Shown piece by piece: positions 25,950 through 37,508 of a DNA stretch of 64,000 bases. The stretch's first letter is position 1. Each line of letters begins with the position of its first letter. The notes below the pieces were generated by a model. It saw only the letters and a program-made list of their open reading frames with translations, had not been told where the DNA came from and made no database searches. The position numbers and the translations under genes are program-made. The stretch is from positions 10,170,171-10,234,170 of the forward strand of contig NC_052505.1 of the NCBI RefSeq assembly GCF_014356525.2, given 5' to 3'. Origin of the DNA: Nilaparvata lugens. Lineage: Eukaryota > Arthropoda > Insecta > Hemiptera > Delphacidae.

Positions 25950-26955
25950 TCTGATGAATTCTATCAGATTAAACGAAACTTGACAAAGATCATCTGTTTG
26001 AAATCATCTGTTCAATTATATAGAATTTATAAGGACGGCAATAGTATATTTCGCACCTAGGGCCAAAAATGAGATATTTCCGGCTCGAAATCGGTTTTTA
26101 AGTCCGAGGCCGTAGGCCGAGGACTAGAAAAGATTGAGAGCCGGAAATACATTTTTGCCCAAGGTGTGAACGCTATTTTTCGCCACCCAAAAAAAAACTT
26201 CCCAATATATAAGAAATTAAAAAATAAATAAGATTCAATCTTTAGTGGGCCTAATGTTTTCTCTATATGGTTTGATATTGAAGAAAAATTATCTAAAAGT
26301 TTTAATCATGAATTACGGAAAAAATACTAGGAATTTTTCAGTCAAGGCTGAGTTTCACCAGTAGGCTTACCTTAAACTTTAGATCTCTGCTGTATTTTCC
26401 TATTATTATTGTTGATTGTATTGCATTAAGAAGTGGAATTCGATAATAAAAAAGAAACAATTATTACTCTACCTCACTTTTAAATATTGATACAATTATT
26501 GTACTTTGATTTCAAATTCGATTCTTCACTTTTAAAGACTTGCGATACTTACCTTTCTGACAATGGACAATGCAGCCAACATTATATTGTTGAGGCTATG
26601 GAGATATCATCGTATTCTATTGTTTGATATCAAAAACACAATAATAAATATTAAATTATGAAACAGTAATTCATAAAATATATTATAGACATGATACCGC
26701 GATTCACGATACATAATTATATAGATTATTACAGTCGTTATGAGATTATCTCTATGATTTTTGTGAGATCGGACACGATCAGCTGTTATTCAAGGTCATT
26801 TTACAGCCCTAGGGCCGTAAAGTTTTACCGGCCTGGTCGGAAAACAATCACTTTCGGCCTCCATATGACGCACGTAAACCAGCTCATTACATCCAAGTGT
26901 GGCGAAAAATACTGTACGAACAAAAATCGATGTGTGTTTGCGGGACTTTAGTGTA
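25950..26955. mobile_element. MITE split by an insertion (family H)
   Basis: Left part 25950-26046 (GATGAATTCTATCAGATTAAAC ... TTTATAAGGACGGCAAT) and right part 26912-26950 (TGTACGAACAAAAATCGATG) match the two halves of the intact copy at 63696-63877. The left inverted terminus is missing. Confidence 0.7.
26047..26911. mobile_element. 865-bp element F, copy 1, inserted in a family H MITE
   Basis: Ends are TATTTCGCACCTAGG and AAGTGTGGCGAAAAATA, imperfect inverted repeats (TATTT(TT)CGC). The element interrupts the family H MITE between GGACGGCAATAG and CTGTACGAAC. Its body is collinear with the fragments 42652-42745, 43562-43866 and 49556-49890 of copy 2. No ORF over 90 codons has a recognisable domain. 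Confidence 0.65.
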
Positions 26956-27430
26956 TAGATCAAATTTGGTTGGACTAACTAGAATTTTACATTTCAGATT
27001 GAACCGTTCTAAATCTTCCCTTTTGATTCACAAAACCTGCTCTATATGCGTTACTGTAGCTTTACTGACTGCTTAAAGAATCGGTCATTAGTATCTATAA
27101 ACCTTCGTCTTAAACTATTATAATTAATGCCATATTTTGCTCTGTACCTGTGCTGTACTGACGATGGCCTCGCAACCATTGGACAATTAATTGATTGTTA
27201 GTCTATTTACAAAGTGGAAAACTGTCACATTAATTTTCCTTTGTTCAGAGGAAAGGTCAGCAATGAATTTCGATAATCGTCACGTAATATCACCAAACCA
27301 AAACCAATAATGTTGTCCGTTTTAAGCTGACAAGTGGGAGAAAAGTCGGTGGGCAGAGTCCAAGTCCAGACCCCAGAGCGGAGGATGGGAGTGTGTCCAT
27401 CCCGCCTTTTTCTTCAACCGGACTCCGTCT
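26956..27430. other. 5' flank of gene 3
   Basis: The last 100 bases are GC-rich (GACCCCAGAGCGGAGGATGG). The 111-codon frame 27334-27669 spans the promoter, exon 1 and intron and is rejected as a gene. Confidence 0.4.
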
Positions 27431-27432
27431 CC

Positions 27433-27439
27433 TATAAAT
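27433..27439 (+). promoter_or_regulatory. TATA box of YPY gene 3
   Basis: TATAAAT, 87 nt before the ATG. ACAAGATTTCG about 29 nt downstream matches the ACAAAGATTTTG placed the same way in gene 4. Confidence 0.75.
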
Positions 27440-27519
27440 ATGCAACCCGACTCAACTCCAACAAGATTTCGTTTGTGCCCTGCTTACCTCACTGCAACGA
27501 CACTCTCAACTCTATCATA

Positions 27520-28233
27520 ATGACCAAGTCAATGGTGAGTAAAATATTTACTATTTTCTCGAAATTCTTCATTATAACAATTTTCTCTCAAATGATCTGT
27601 CAATATTTTATCAATTGGCTATTGGAAATTCAGCTATCTTGCACAAATTGGAAAAATTACTACTTATAATACAACAAAGTACTTATGTGTCCAACCCAAT
27701 TTTTAGTTTTATTTCGTTTGGAATCAATTGCCGTCTGGAAATTCAAGTACTTTCTAAGTACACACTTTTCCAGTTATTTGATGAGTTTGTGAAGTCAAAC
27801 TTGATTATCTGTGGGTAAATAAATTTTTCATACAAAAATTATTCCTATAGGAATACTTTATTATTATTATTATTATTCCTTCTATGAGCACGCTCTTGCG
27901 GATATATTTTCAAAGAAAGGGCACTTTTATGCAACTTTCCTTTCATCTTTATAACACTGATTGACTATTTTATGAACATACGCACAATACGTGCAGTGAC
28001 AAGGAGGACAGATTTTTGCATTCTCTTCATCACTTTGTCTACCAAGTCAACACTTCGACAAATCTCCACAACCGACTTGAGTATCAGGCAAACAAACAAA
28101 CAAACAAACAAACAAGACTGTTATTACAATTATTGGAAGTACTCTCACTGTATTCAACCCATACATTTCCTTCAGCTCAAATGATAGCTCTTGGTATTTT
28201 CTGATTTTCTCGCCTCTGGTCTTCTGAGCATTC

Positions 28234-28275
<42 letters not shown>

Positions 28276-29290
28276 CTAATAATTATGATTATAATAATAT
28301 TGCTCTTGTCGTGGGTACGACAGGATTAATAGAAGCATATTATATAAACAAGAAGTACAAGTAGTATTCACTTTTTCTCTCCCAGTCAGAAGCTTTCTTG
28401 TAAAAAAATAAAATAAATAATATATTTGAATGGTGCACTGTGTGGAATTGCAGGGTTATTGATAGTCCTACTTCACTGTAGTTCATGTTGAAAATAATAG
28501 CATTGAAGGCAGAGAATGAGAAAGTACAATTTGGGTACAATAATTTAGATCTTGGAACAATAAATTTGATATTCTCATCTTATCATTTTTTCTGCTACAT
28601 ACATTTCAAACTTTCTCTTAAAAAATTATGAAAATTTACTACAATCAATGACTCGTTTAAAGTAATTAATTTTATTTTATTGAGCAAGAAATTATATTTT
28701 TCAATAATTGCATAATGAAGTTTCATGATTAAGATGAAATATTCCATTAATTAATAACTAATTTTACATTGTTAAAAGTCAATCTGGCAACAGAACCAAG
28801 CAAGAAAGAGATAGCGCTTTCTGCTTTGTTGAATGATAGACAAGGATAGCAATAACATTGCTCAAACACTGCCATTATAACGTATAGACCTCATAGGAGA
28901 TAGGATGTTCCACCTACCATGATATAAATATAACAGATAAAGTTTCCTCTATTAAAATGATGAAGGACATGGATTGTATGTATTGTCTATGAATAAATTA
29001 ATAAAAAAGCTCACACTTGGTTTCAGGTTGTCATCTTCGCTTTTCTGCTAGTCGACCTTGCCATGGCTCAAAACAAACCAGCCCAGCCAATCACCGCAGC
29101 TGAAGCAGCCCCAGCTGCAGCTGATGCAGCCAAAGAGTCCCTGCAGGGATCCGAAGCCGTCTACCTCGCCCATCCGTACGGAGCACATCCGTATCCGTAT
29201 GCCGCCTATCCTTACGCCGCCTATCCCTACGGAGCCTACCCGTACGCAGCTGTCCCATACGGTTACCCATACCCCTTCTTCAGGCGCTGA
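27520..29290 (+). CDS. Secreted YPY-repeat protein, gene 3 with proximal last exon
   Basis: The exons are 27520-27534 (Met-Thr-Lys-Ser-Met, donor GTGAGT) and 29027-29290 (acceptor TTTCAG), phase 0, giving 92 residues. The signal core is VVIFAFLLVDLAMA, with an unusual Asp inside the hydrophobic stretch. Then follow an Ala-rich stretch, KESLQGSEAVYLAHPY (the family motif) and a tail of AYPY/AHPY/VPYGYPY units ending FFRR. AATAAA lies at 29483. Exon 1 resembles gene 4 (Met-Ala-Lys-Ser-Met), and the KESLQG-EAVYLAHPY segment is shared with gene 4. The Asp may weaken secretion, whereas the distal copy of this exon (31053-31316) has Gly there. Likely an extracellular low-complexity protein or peptide precursor. 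Confidence 0.83.
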
Positions 29291-29523
29291 ATAAGACATT
29301 GAAGATTGTTGTTTTAAATTTCATTTATTTGGACCAGAAGTTTATAACTATGGTCCAAAACACATTCTCAAGAAAACCAAATCACTAGTACCGTAGTCAA
29401 TATCTTCTAAATTAATTGTCTCCTAGATATTCTTGACATAAATTTTCAACTGAAAAATTGAAAAATTCTCTGTTCTTGTGGAAATAAATTACTCCATAAA
29501 ATAAGAAAACCATTATTCCTGAA
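28652..29523 (+). repeat. Segmental duplication, proximal copy
   Basis: The block CTCGTTTAAAGTAATTAATT to CCATTATTCCTGAA, 872 bp, recurs at 30679-31536 (858 bp). It carries the gene 3 intron end, second exon and poly(A) signal, at about 97% identity by eye. Confidence 0.9.
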
Positions 29524-30678
29524 TCTGACTGTGAAGCTGAAACATTCCACTGATCCCGAATTGGATAGCTTTCTTATTGCCGAACTCAGATGAATAGTAG
29601 TTTCGTAGCACCATAATCAGCACTACAGTAATGTTTAGCGTTCTCATGTGATACGATACTATAATGTAATCTATTCTATTGTAATTTATCTGGCTGTTTG
29701 GACTTCGGAACTTATCCAAGTAGATCCACCACTAGAGAGATCAAGATTTACCTAACACTGGAAGTCAATATATAAACGTTAAGCAGAAATCATCATTATC
29801 AATGAAAGTTTCAATTCAATTTTTCAATTAAAAAAATTCACTCATACTTCAGTGAAAATCCATTCAATATTCGAGATAGACTTGTTTTTCATGAAATGTA
29901 GACCTGAGTGGAATTGTCATATTGATGAGTAGAGTCGTCCTGTAAGATACGAACAGAACGGTCAGAAGTTTGGATGAACGGTTCGATGTTTAGCATTCAG
30001 TTTAGGTCGCGTTCGACCTCCAGAGAGAACTGAATAGGCTACTGAGAACTGAGAATTGAAATATTTCCATATCTCTAATCTGAGAATTGAAATATTTCCA
30101 TATCTCTAATCTGAGAATTGAAATATTTCCATATCTCCAATCTAACAAATTGTATAGCATGGGAGTGGACAGAACGGATAAGTCTTGATTGCGTTTCAGC
30201 ACGATGTCATTCAAATGTTTTTATGTTTGCAATCTGATAAATAAAATGGCATCGATTGTAACTCAAAGCTAATCCGCGACTCACTCGTTCTGTTTGCATC
30301 TTAAAAAAATTAAGGCCTTGCTTATATTTCAATGACTTCTTGAACAATGATTACCCGTCTATTGAAAGAGTTGAGAGCTTCAAAAAGAATCTACAGTAAT
30401 AAAAATATAGTCTATTAGGTCTCAATCAAATTATCATAGACGTTGTTATTAGAATAAGAATAAATAATAAATTTTGTCCGAAATAAAACGAATGAATTTG
30501 AATAACACAATTCGTATATTGCATTTTGTTCGTGAGAATCTCTTACTATAGTGAGGTCCACGTTATAATGGCAGTAGAGAAAGATAGCAGAACAACGTTG
30601 CCGATCCTCTGTCTTGTCAATGCCTTCTATAGACGGTAGCTGATACAGGTTTATTCATGTAATATTAACTGTTCATTC
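29524..30678. other. Spacer between duplicated last exons of gene 3
   Basis: I searched this stretch for a second TATA box followed by a MxKSM-type exon with a GTGAGT donor and found none. It contains three 31-bp tandem copies of TGAGAATTGAAATATTTCC-type sequence at 30049-30143. Confidence 0.6.
30049..30143. repeat. Three 31-bp tandem units
   Basis: GAGAATTGAAATATTTCCAT followed by ATCTCTAATCT, three times in a row; the third unit has one substitution. Confidence 0.95.
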
Positions 30679-31536
30679 TCGTTTAAAGAAATTAATTTTA
30701 TTTTATTGAGCAAGAAATTATATTTTTCAATAATTGCATAATGAAGTTTCATGATTAAGATGAAATATTCCATTAATTAATAATTAATTTTACATTGTTA
30801 AAAGTCAATCTGGCAACAGAACAAAGCAAGAAAGAGATAGCGCTATCTGCTTTATTGATTGATAGACAAGGATAGCAATACCATTGCTCAAACACTGCCA
30901 TTATAACGTATAGACCTCATAGGAGATTGGATGTTCCACCTACCATGATATAAATATAACAGATAAAGTTTCCTCTGTTAAAATGATGAATGACATGGAT
31001 TGTATGTATTGTCTATGAATAAATTAATAAAAAAGCTCAAACTTGGTTTCAGGTTGTCATCTTCGCTCTTCTGCTAGTCGGCCTTGCCATGGCTCAAAAC
31101 AAACCAGCCCAGCCAATCACCACAGCTGAAGCAGCCCCAGCTGCAGCTGATGCAGCCAAAGAGTCCCTGCAGGGATCCGAAGCCGTCTACCTCGCCCATC
31201 CGTACGGAGCACATCCGTATCCGTATGCCGCCTATCCTTACGCCGCCTATCCCTACGGAGCCTACCCCTATGCAGCTGTCCCATACGGTTACCCATACCC
31301 CTTCTTCAGGCGCTGAATAAGACATTGAACATTGTTGTTTTAAATTTCATTTATTTGGACCAGAAGTTTTATAACTATGATCCAAAACACATTCTCAAGA
31401 AAACCAAATCACTAGTACCGTAGTCAATATCTTCTAAATTGATTGTCACCTAAATATTCTTGACATAAATTTTCAACTGAAAAATTCTTGTGGAAATAAA
31501 TTACTCCATAAAATAAAGAAAACCATTATTCCTGAA
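30679..31536 (+). repeat. Segmental duplication, distal copy
   Basis: Duplicate of 28652-29523; see that entry. Confidence 0.9.
31053..31316 (+). CDS. Gene 3 distal copy of second exon (alternative last exon or orphan)
   Basis: An acceptor TTTCAG at 31047-31052 opens an 87-codon terminal exon in the same phase as 29027-29290, with poly(A) signal AATAAA at 31495. It differs from the proximal copy at five bases that I can see. Three change residues (Phe to Leu and Asp to Gly in the signal core, Ala to Thr just after it) and two are silent in the YPY tail. The signal core here, FALLLVGLAMAQ, is the better one. No own first exon or TATA box is visible between 29524 and 31052. It is therefore either spliced from exon 27520-27534 as an alternative terminal exon or is an unexpressed duplicate. 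All changes keep the frame open. Confidence 0.7.
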   Translation, partial: VVIFALLLVGLAMAQNKPAQPITTAEAAPAAADAAKESLQGSEAVYLAHPYGAHPYPYAAYPYAAYPYGAYPYAAVPYGYPYPFFRR

Positions 31537-31682
31537 CACATATCCCACATATCTTATGTTAATCTAATAAGTTCTTCCTGTATATTGAGGATGCAACTTT
31601 TATCGTGTCACCAAATATTGATATTTAACTGGTATGATACCGTAATGTGATGTGTTTAATTACATAATGTGAAGCTTTTTTG

Positions 31683-31830
31683 CCCGCTTGCACAAAAGCC
31701 AGTTAAATTTTAATCATGATTGAATTCAAAGAGAACCAATCAGAGGAGGGTTTATGAGAAGAATGCCTCTCTGGCTGATTCTCATGGCATTTAATTGGGA
31801 TTAAAAGTTAACCGACTTTTGTGCAACCGG
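31683..31830. mobile_element. MITE family C, copy 2
   Basis: Ends CCGCTTGCACAAAAGCC and GACTTTTGTGCAACCGG, with inner inverted GAGAACCAATCAGAG and its degenerate complement. Confidence 0.8.
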
Positions 31831-32094
31831 ATGTTTGGATTGTATTATTGCATATAAGCAAAGAGAAACAGTAGCATAAGTAGATAGTACATAACAAAAG
31901 CCATACGAATAGCCAACGCTATTGTTTCTCTATGATATAAGGTTAGTGGTTTTATTAAAGTCAGATCCAATGTTCCTAGAATACAATGTATTCTAGGTAC
32001 CTTGGTCAGATCTACAGTAGATTTTGATTTGAAAATTCCATAATGTTTTAATAAAATTTCATCGAGTTAACTGATAACTAACTGCCAGTTGCAC

Positions 32095-32231
32095 AAAAAC
32101 TTGTCTAATTTTAACCATGATGAATTCCACGAGAACCAATCAGAGAATCCTTCTTTTCAAAAATATTGTTCTCTGATTGATTCTCATGGATTTAACCATG
32201 ATTGAAATTGGAGAGGCTTTTCAGCAACCGG
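32095..32231. mobile_element. MITE family C, copy 3
   Basis: Ends CCAGTTGCACAAAAACTTG and GGCTTTTCAGCAACCGG, with GAACCAATCAGAGAATCC near the centre; the most diverged of the four copies. Confidence 0.75.
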
Positions 32232-33438
32232 GTTTGAGTATTCCAGATCTAGACGTACAAACAATTTGCACAAAATGCTTGGAGTTCCTGGTTCAATTCA
32301 GTTTAGTAAAACAGTAGGCCTACTAAGACTATAAATTGATACAGGTATGAAATAAATATTTGTACCTACCGTACTAAATTCAAACTGTTTCTTTATTTCT
32401 AACTATGAAATAATTTCCATAAAATCTTCAATTGTGTATCAGCTTCAGAAAGGGGTATCAATATTCACACAAAATGTGTAAAGTAGGTACCTGATTCTAT
32501 TTTATTCAGACTTGAAGAGTTCAATTTGCCATCACATATTTTACACAGCTTACCCAGGGTCAAAACATAGTGGAGCGGCAAAGGTAGATAGAATTAGAGA
32601 AGGTAGCTAAGATTATTGAAAAGTAATGTGCCGTACTCAAATGTGTCAGAATATTGTAGACTCGGAAAGGTAGGGTAGAAGATAAGATAAAAGTGAGCGA
32701 AGACATTTACATACAGCATAATAATATGCAATTTCCAACACTCTCAGCTTTCCTCTCTGCTACAGTCTACCTTCGTCGCTCCACTCTATGTTTCGACCCT
32801 AACTCAGGTTGATTCAAGAATCCAAGAGAAGAAGACAGAAATCATTTATTGAGAGTTTTGAGCCTAAGCGACGAATCAGATTTCCTACACTTCCTACTCT
32901 AACAAAATAGTTTTATCCTGAATCTATGATATAGTTTCAAAAGGTATAGTTTCCGAAGCGGTAGTTTAGAAGTACTCTTTTTATGGCTTGTATTCATCTA
33001 ATTCGAACGAGTTTTGGCAATAAAGCAATAATAGGATTAATTGTGAGGATATAAATTTTGACAATGGAATCAGTGGAGTCAAATCTTAATTATTGTGTGG
33101 ACATAAAGTTTGTCAGTGGAGTCGAACTTCAAATTGTACTATAAATCAACTACTAGAACAAGAATGTCGAATTCTATTTATAATTTGATTCACTCATTGC
33201 AAATGAGCGAGCTTCAAAACTCATAAAAATTATATTGAATTCATATTCAAGGCTGCGGAGCGGTTTGTAAAATTATCGCTCAAGGTGTGTACAAACAGAA
33301 ACTATGTGTAGATGGACAATTACAATTAGTTATGAATTAGTTAGTTAACGAGCAGGGATCCTGAAATGGATACTGTAATCTTGGCGCTACCGGTATGTGG
33401 AATTCATTCAATTTATTATTCATGATCAACTCTAGCCT

Positions 33439-35661
33439 CTATTAGGCCTCTTTCACACGATAGGAGACGTGCAACTTGAACACTGAACAGTGTTCTCGTT
33501 TTTTTGTCGAAGTACATTGAGTCAAATCGTGTCTTTCACATGGTGACTCCTATCCAGGAACCTCGTTTTGTCACGTCTTTTCCCCTCGAGGCAAGCAGAG
33601 GCAAGATCTAACAACTACGCCGCCGTTTGCGAAAAGTATGACTCACCACTTTTTTCTCAAAGTCTAACTTCCTTAAAAATATAGATAGAAGATTTCTGAT
33701 TTCGGATTTGGATTCAGCGACCCCAAATTCTTTACAGCGTAAGTCCCGTTTTCGAAAATATCCGAAAACAAGGAAGTTATGGCTGTTTTTAATAAAGCTT
33801 TCTATTATCATATAATTATACGGTAAAAACGAACAGGTACTGTACTATACAGTACGTAAGTACTCTAGCTATTATAATACAACTTACACTGTATTCGTGT
33901 AGGAAATTTGGTAGGTTATTTATCTTGATTTCTGAAAATACCCTAAAATAAGGAGTAAGATAACTTTGAAAAACCAAAGTTTTCCTGCCGATTGAAGAAA
34001 CATTAAAAATTAGTCTAAGACATATTATGTCTTAGAATAAAAACGTGTAACAAATATCAGATCACTATTCAAGCTATCAAGCTTTTCATAAATTTATTTG
34101 TCTCCTCATGGCAGAAGGTTTGCGCCCACGTTTTCACTTAACATTTCTATGATTAAATTGTGATAAAGAACATTATCGTATTGATCTTCTAAATCCAGTT
34201 ACATGTACATCGATTTTCGTAAAATTGATTTTTTACCGTTCCTATGAATTCTAAGAATTCTATGAATTGTTTATAAAGGTTCATCACAACTTCTTAAATA
34301 ACAATATGTTTGCTTCAACAGAATTCATAAGGACGACAAAACATCGAACAATAAAAAAACGCTTTCTGAGTAACTGGCTTTAACAAAGCATGGCTTCACG
34401 AAATACAGTACGATAATTTAGAATAGTTGGTACAATGGTTATGCTTTTCGCATTATGGCAGCACTGGGCTTTCTCACTCACTTCTCCAGTTGACACTTGT
34501 TGACTTGTCAGTTGTTGACTTGACTTTGACACCTGTCATCACGCGATGTCCGAGTTTGATGTGGAGCTGTTGATTACTGCAGTTTGCAACCGACCTGCTC
34601 TTTGGGATAAAAGTCTTGACATCTACAAGGACCGGAATGAAGTCGCCAAAAGTTGGATGGAAGTTTGCAGAGTGATCAAAGAAGATTTCGAAGCTTCTTC
34701 TTTAATTTATTTCAAATACGAAGAAAATTGAATTTGTTAGAATGTATTTCGATACTTTAAAAGTATACTGACGAGTATGAAAGTTGATCTGACTTAAATC
34801 ATGAATAAAATTATCACGGCTTGAGGCGAAAAATGAAGATTCATAAATTTTCTCAATATTATAATTTATTCCAAGATGCTTCTTATAGCAATAACTTCTC
34901 ATTATTACATTAACTGCATTATTGTACAAATGAGTCTTGGAAAACAATTCTACCCTTTAATTAGAGTTTATTCTCCACCCATATTTCGGTATCGATGCTA
35001 TAAAAAATTAAATTCTAAGATCATTTAAAAATAAGTCATAAATTAAATAAACAGTCATAAATTGGATTGTTGAATGACAATTGAAATTCAGTGAATTTTA
35101 CTGTACAACATTCCTTTTCCTCATATTTTATTGGGTGATGAGTGAAGATGATTTATGATTTCATATTTGGATTCATCTTTTCATAGTTCAATATTTTTTT
35201 GGAAAACTAGAACTTTTAAAAATTAAAAATGTTTATGTATAAACTTCTCAGGTGTTCAAAAACTTCTTAAAACCTTTGCCTGTCCCTTTGTGAGGCAGGA
35301 GTATCATTATCTTAGTACGTACTATATAATCATATGATAATGGAAAGCTATATTAAAAACAGCTATAACTCCCTTGTTTTCGGGTATTTTTGAAAATGGG
35401 ACTTACGCTTTAAAGAATTTGGGGTCGCTGAATCCAAATCCGAAATCAGAAATCTTCTATCTATATTTTTAAGGAAGTTAGACTTTGAGAAAAAGTGATG
35501 AGTCATACTTTTCGCAAACGGCGGCATAGTTGTTAGATCTGTCGGCTTATTCGTAAGATCCCCATGTGAAAGTACAGGAGAGCTGCAAAATATGAAATAT
35601 GATCTTCCGTAATATGATATTCCAGGAGCGAGGTCTCTGCCGTGTGAAACTGGCCTAATAG
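33439..35661. mobile_element. 2.2-kb TIR transposon with MADF ORF (PIF/Harbinger-like)
   Basis: Left end CTATTAGGCCTCTTTCACAC and right end GTGTGAAACTGGCCTAATAG are inverted. Inner arms 33601-33805 and 35338-35545 are strongly complementary (GCCGCCGTTTGCGAAAAGTA, AAATCCGAAATCAGAAATC). Both arms also hold a second TTTCACATGG motif. The interior carries a MADF-type ORF (34546-34731) but no DDE transposase, so it would be non-autonomous. PIF/Harbinger elements commonly encode a Myb/SANT/MADF protein next to the transposase, which supports that class. I could not fix a target duplication. Confidence 0.7.
34546..34731 (+). CDS. MADF-domain protein fragment in TIR element
   Basis: 61 residues starting at the first ATG after a TGACA-rich leader. 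Residues 4-50 fit the first two helices of a MADF domain (the Myb/SANT-like DNA-binding fold of Adf-1). It starts with Phe-Asp-Val-Glu-Leu-Leu-Ile, followed by the hallmark Arg-Pro-Ala-Leu-Trp-Asp, then a Tyr-Lys-Asp-Arg, and Ala-Lys-Ser-Trp-Met-Glu-Val with a late Phe-Glu. A full MADF domain is about 80-90 residues, and the third helix with Trp-Lys-Asn-Leu-Arg-Asp is missing, so the ORF is truncated or spliced. It probably derives from the accessory DNA-binding protein of a Harbinger-type transposon. A host MADF gene fragment captured by the TIRs is the alternative. Confidence 0.65.
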   Translation: MSEFDVELLITAVCNRPALWDKSLDIYKDRNEVAKSWMEVCRVIKEDFEASSLIYFKYEEN

Positions 35662-35909
35662 TATTTCAGCAATAGTATACATAGTTATAGTAGTGTCGTT
35701 TAGTGTAGTTTAGTGTCGTTCTATTTATTCAATAGAACAATAGATTTGCTTACGCTAGAAAAATAGAGCCGGCTGTGAGTGGAAGTAGTTCGCGTGTGCG
35801 CGCTCGCGTCCGTGCGTTCGCGTCGCCTGCCGCGGTCGGTCACCTCGCGAAAAACGAATTGGCGAAAAAGAACTGCTGAGCCGTCGTAATATTTATAATA
35901 CCAACCAGA

Positions 35910-37405
35910 ATGAATGGAAAGGAATGGAAACTAGTTAAACCTCCAACTTTCTTAATTCCAGAATTTGAAGAAGTTGAAGATAGCTGCAATTCATCACCAC
36001 CACCAACAATCACCATGAATGAAGGAGATTCATCTCCAGAAAAATTCATTCAACCAGACCAGCTTAAAACTCCTGCAGAGCAAATACTGTATAATGCATG
36101 GAAAGAAGCTGATAATAGGATGCGGGCAGCAGAAAGAAAAAACAACTCGATTGAGAAGAAACTAGAAGAACTTCAAATTAAGCTGTGTCAGTTGGAGAGC
36201 TGTAACGTCAACTCGGTCCCTGCATCTTCCAACAATTCGAAAGTTGTTAAGAGTAGTATTCTGATCAACATCAATCAACTCCAATGAGGAAAAATCAACT
36301 CAAGAGTGAAAAATCTGCTACAGCTAAAAATACATCGCGTAGTACAGATTACTGCACAGATGAGGAGGAACTTGCCAAGGAGACGGAATGGGTGAGAGTG
36401 AAAAATGGGAGATCTAAGAAGAGGAAGCTGAATACTTCGCTTACCCCACCATCAGAAGGAAAAACAACCAACTATAATAAGGGTGAGTCAGTACAGCAAC
36501 ACAAAGTCAAAAAGAGTCCTCCATTACCACCAGTAATAGTGGATGGCATTAAATCATACAATAACTTCCATGAAAAGTTAGTTAAGCTACTGCCAAGTCG
36601 TAATTTCAGTGTGAAACTACTTGGAGTAGACAGTTTCAAAATTAACTTAGTAAATGAGGAGGATTATAGATTGCTCACAAAGGAGTTGAATAAAGAGAAG
36701 CTTACTTGGCATTCTTATGAGAACAAGCAATCAAGGCCAATCAGAGTTATGGCTAAGAAGCTACATCACTCATGTGAAGCAGAGAATATTGTGGAGGACC
36801 TCAAAGATAAAGGGTTCAAAATTCTGAACGCAAGCATAAAGCTTAAATGGAGAATTAAAGAGCCCCTAGATATGTTCATGCTTGAGTTTGAAGCAGGAGA
36901 AGATGTAAATAAAATTTACAAAATCACCAACATAATGGGATGCAAGGTAGAAATAGAGGCAATGAAGAAATCTAAGCTCATTGCTCAATGCAAAAGATGT
37001 CAAGCTTATGGACACACCCAAAAATATTGCTTTAAAGAGTTTTGTTGTGTCAAATGTGCTGGTAAACACAGCTCCAAGGATTGCACAAAGGCAGCTGCAG
37101 AAAAGCCGAAATGTATTCATTGTGGTGAAAATCATCCAGCAAGCTATCGTGGGTGCAGTGTTGCTGTCGAACTGCAGAAGATGCGAAGCAAAAATATGAA
37201 GCCCCATTCAGGACCAATCAAGCAAGTGGATTCGCGCAAGGAGCATTCAACTCAACGCATTCCTGTTTCTTCCACTGAAATAAAAACTACGAGATTGTCA
37301 GCATTCGATAAACCCTTATCATATGCTGATACTACAAAAAAAGGTCTCGATAAGAAGATGAACAAAAATAATCAAGAGGACGGAGTGCTACAAACTTGCA
37401 GCTGA
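35910..37405 (+). pseudogene. LINE A ORF1 (gag-like), frameshifted
   Basis: The nucleic-acid-binding structural protein of a Jockey-like element. The first part (35910-36287) has a coiled-coil-like Lys/Glu-rich stretch (residues 70-95). The rest (from 36284, another frame) has a basic region, a central conserved block and three zinc knuckles near 36990-37175: CKRCQAYGHTQKYC (C-x2-C-x4-H-x4-C), CVKCAGKHSSKDC (C-x2-C-x3-H-x4-C) and CIHCGENHPASYRGC (C-x2-C-x3-H-x6-C). This triple series is typical of Jockey/I-type gag. The two frames meet by an indel near 36270-36290, so the protein is broken in this copy. Confidence 0.85.
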
Positions 37406-37508
37406 TACTAACCAAGCTGGAAAAGCAAGAAGCACTATTATCCTCCTTTGAAAAAAGGTTACAGAAACTGGAAAGCAGCACCAACCCGGCTGGGAGCAGA
37501 AGGAAGCA

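Larger units (their letters stand above)
31537..33438. other. Intergenic stretch with two MITEs
   Basis: Besides the two family C MITEs listed separately, it holds a repeat fragment at 31861-31945 related to 55050-55090 (GCTATTGTTTCTCTATG). Otherwise unrecognised. Confidence 0.4.

Noticed and set aside
27334..27669. 111-codon frame over gene 3 exon 1
   Set aside because: Reads through promoter, exon 1 and donor site in another frame; the MTKSM exon with GTGAGT is better supported by gene 4.
29048..31325. Antisense and shifted frames over gene 3 second exons (Thr/Pro-rich, Gly/Val-rich)
   Set aside because: Shadows of the repetitive YPY coding sequence.
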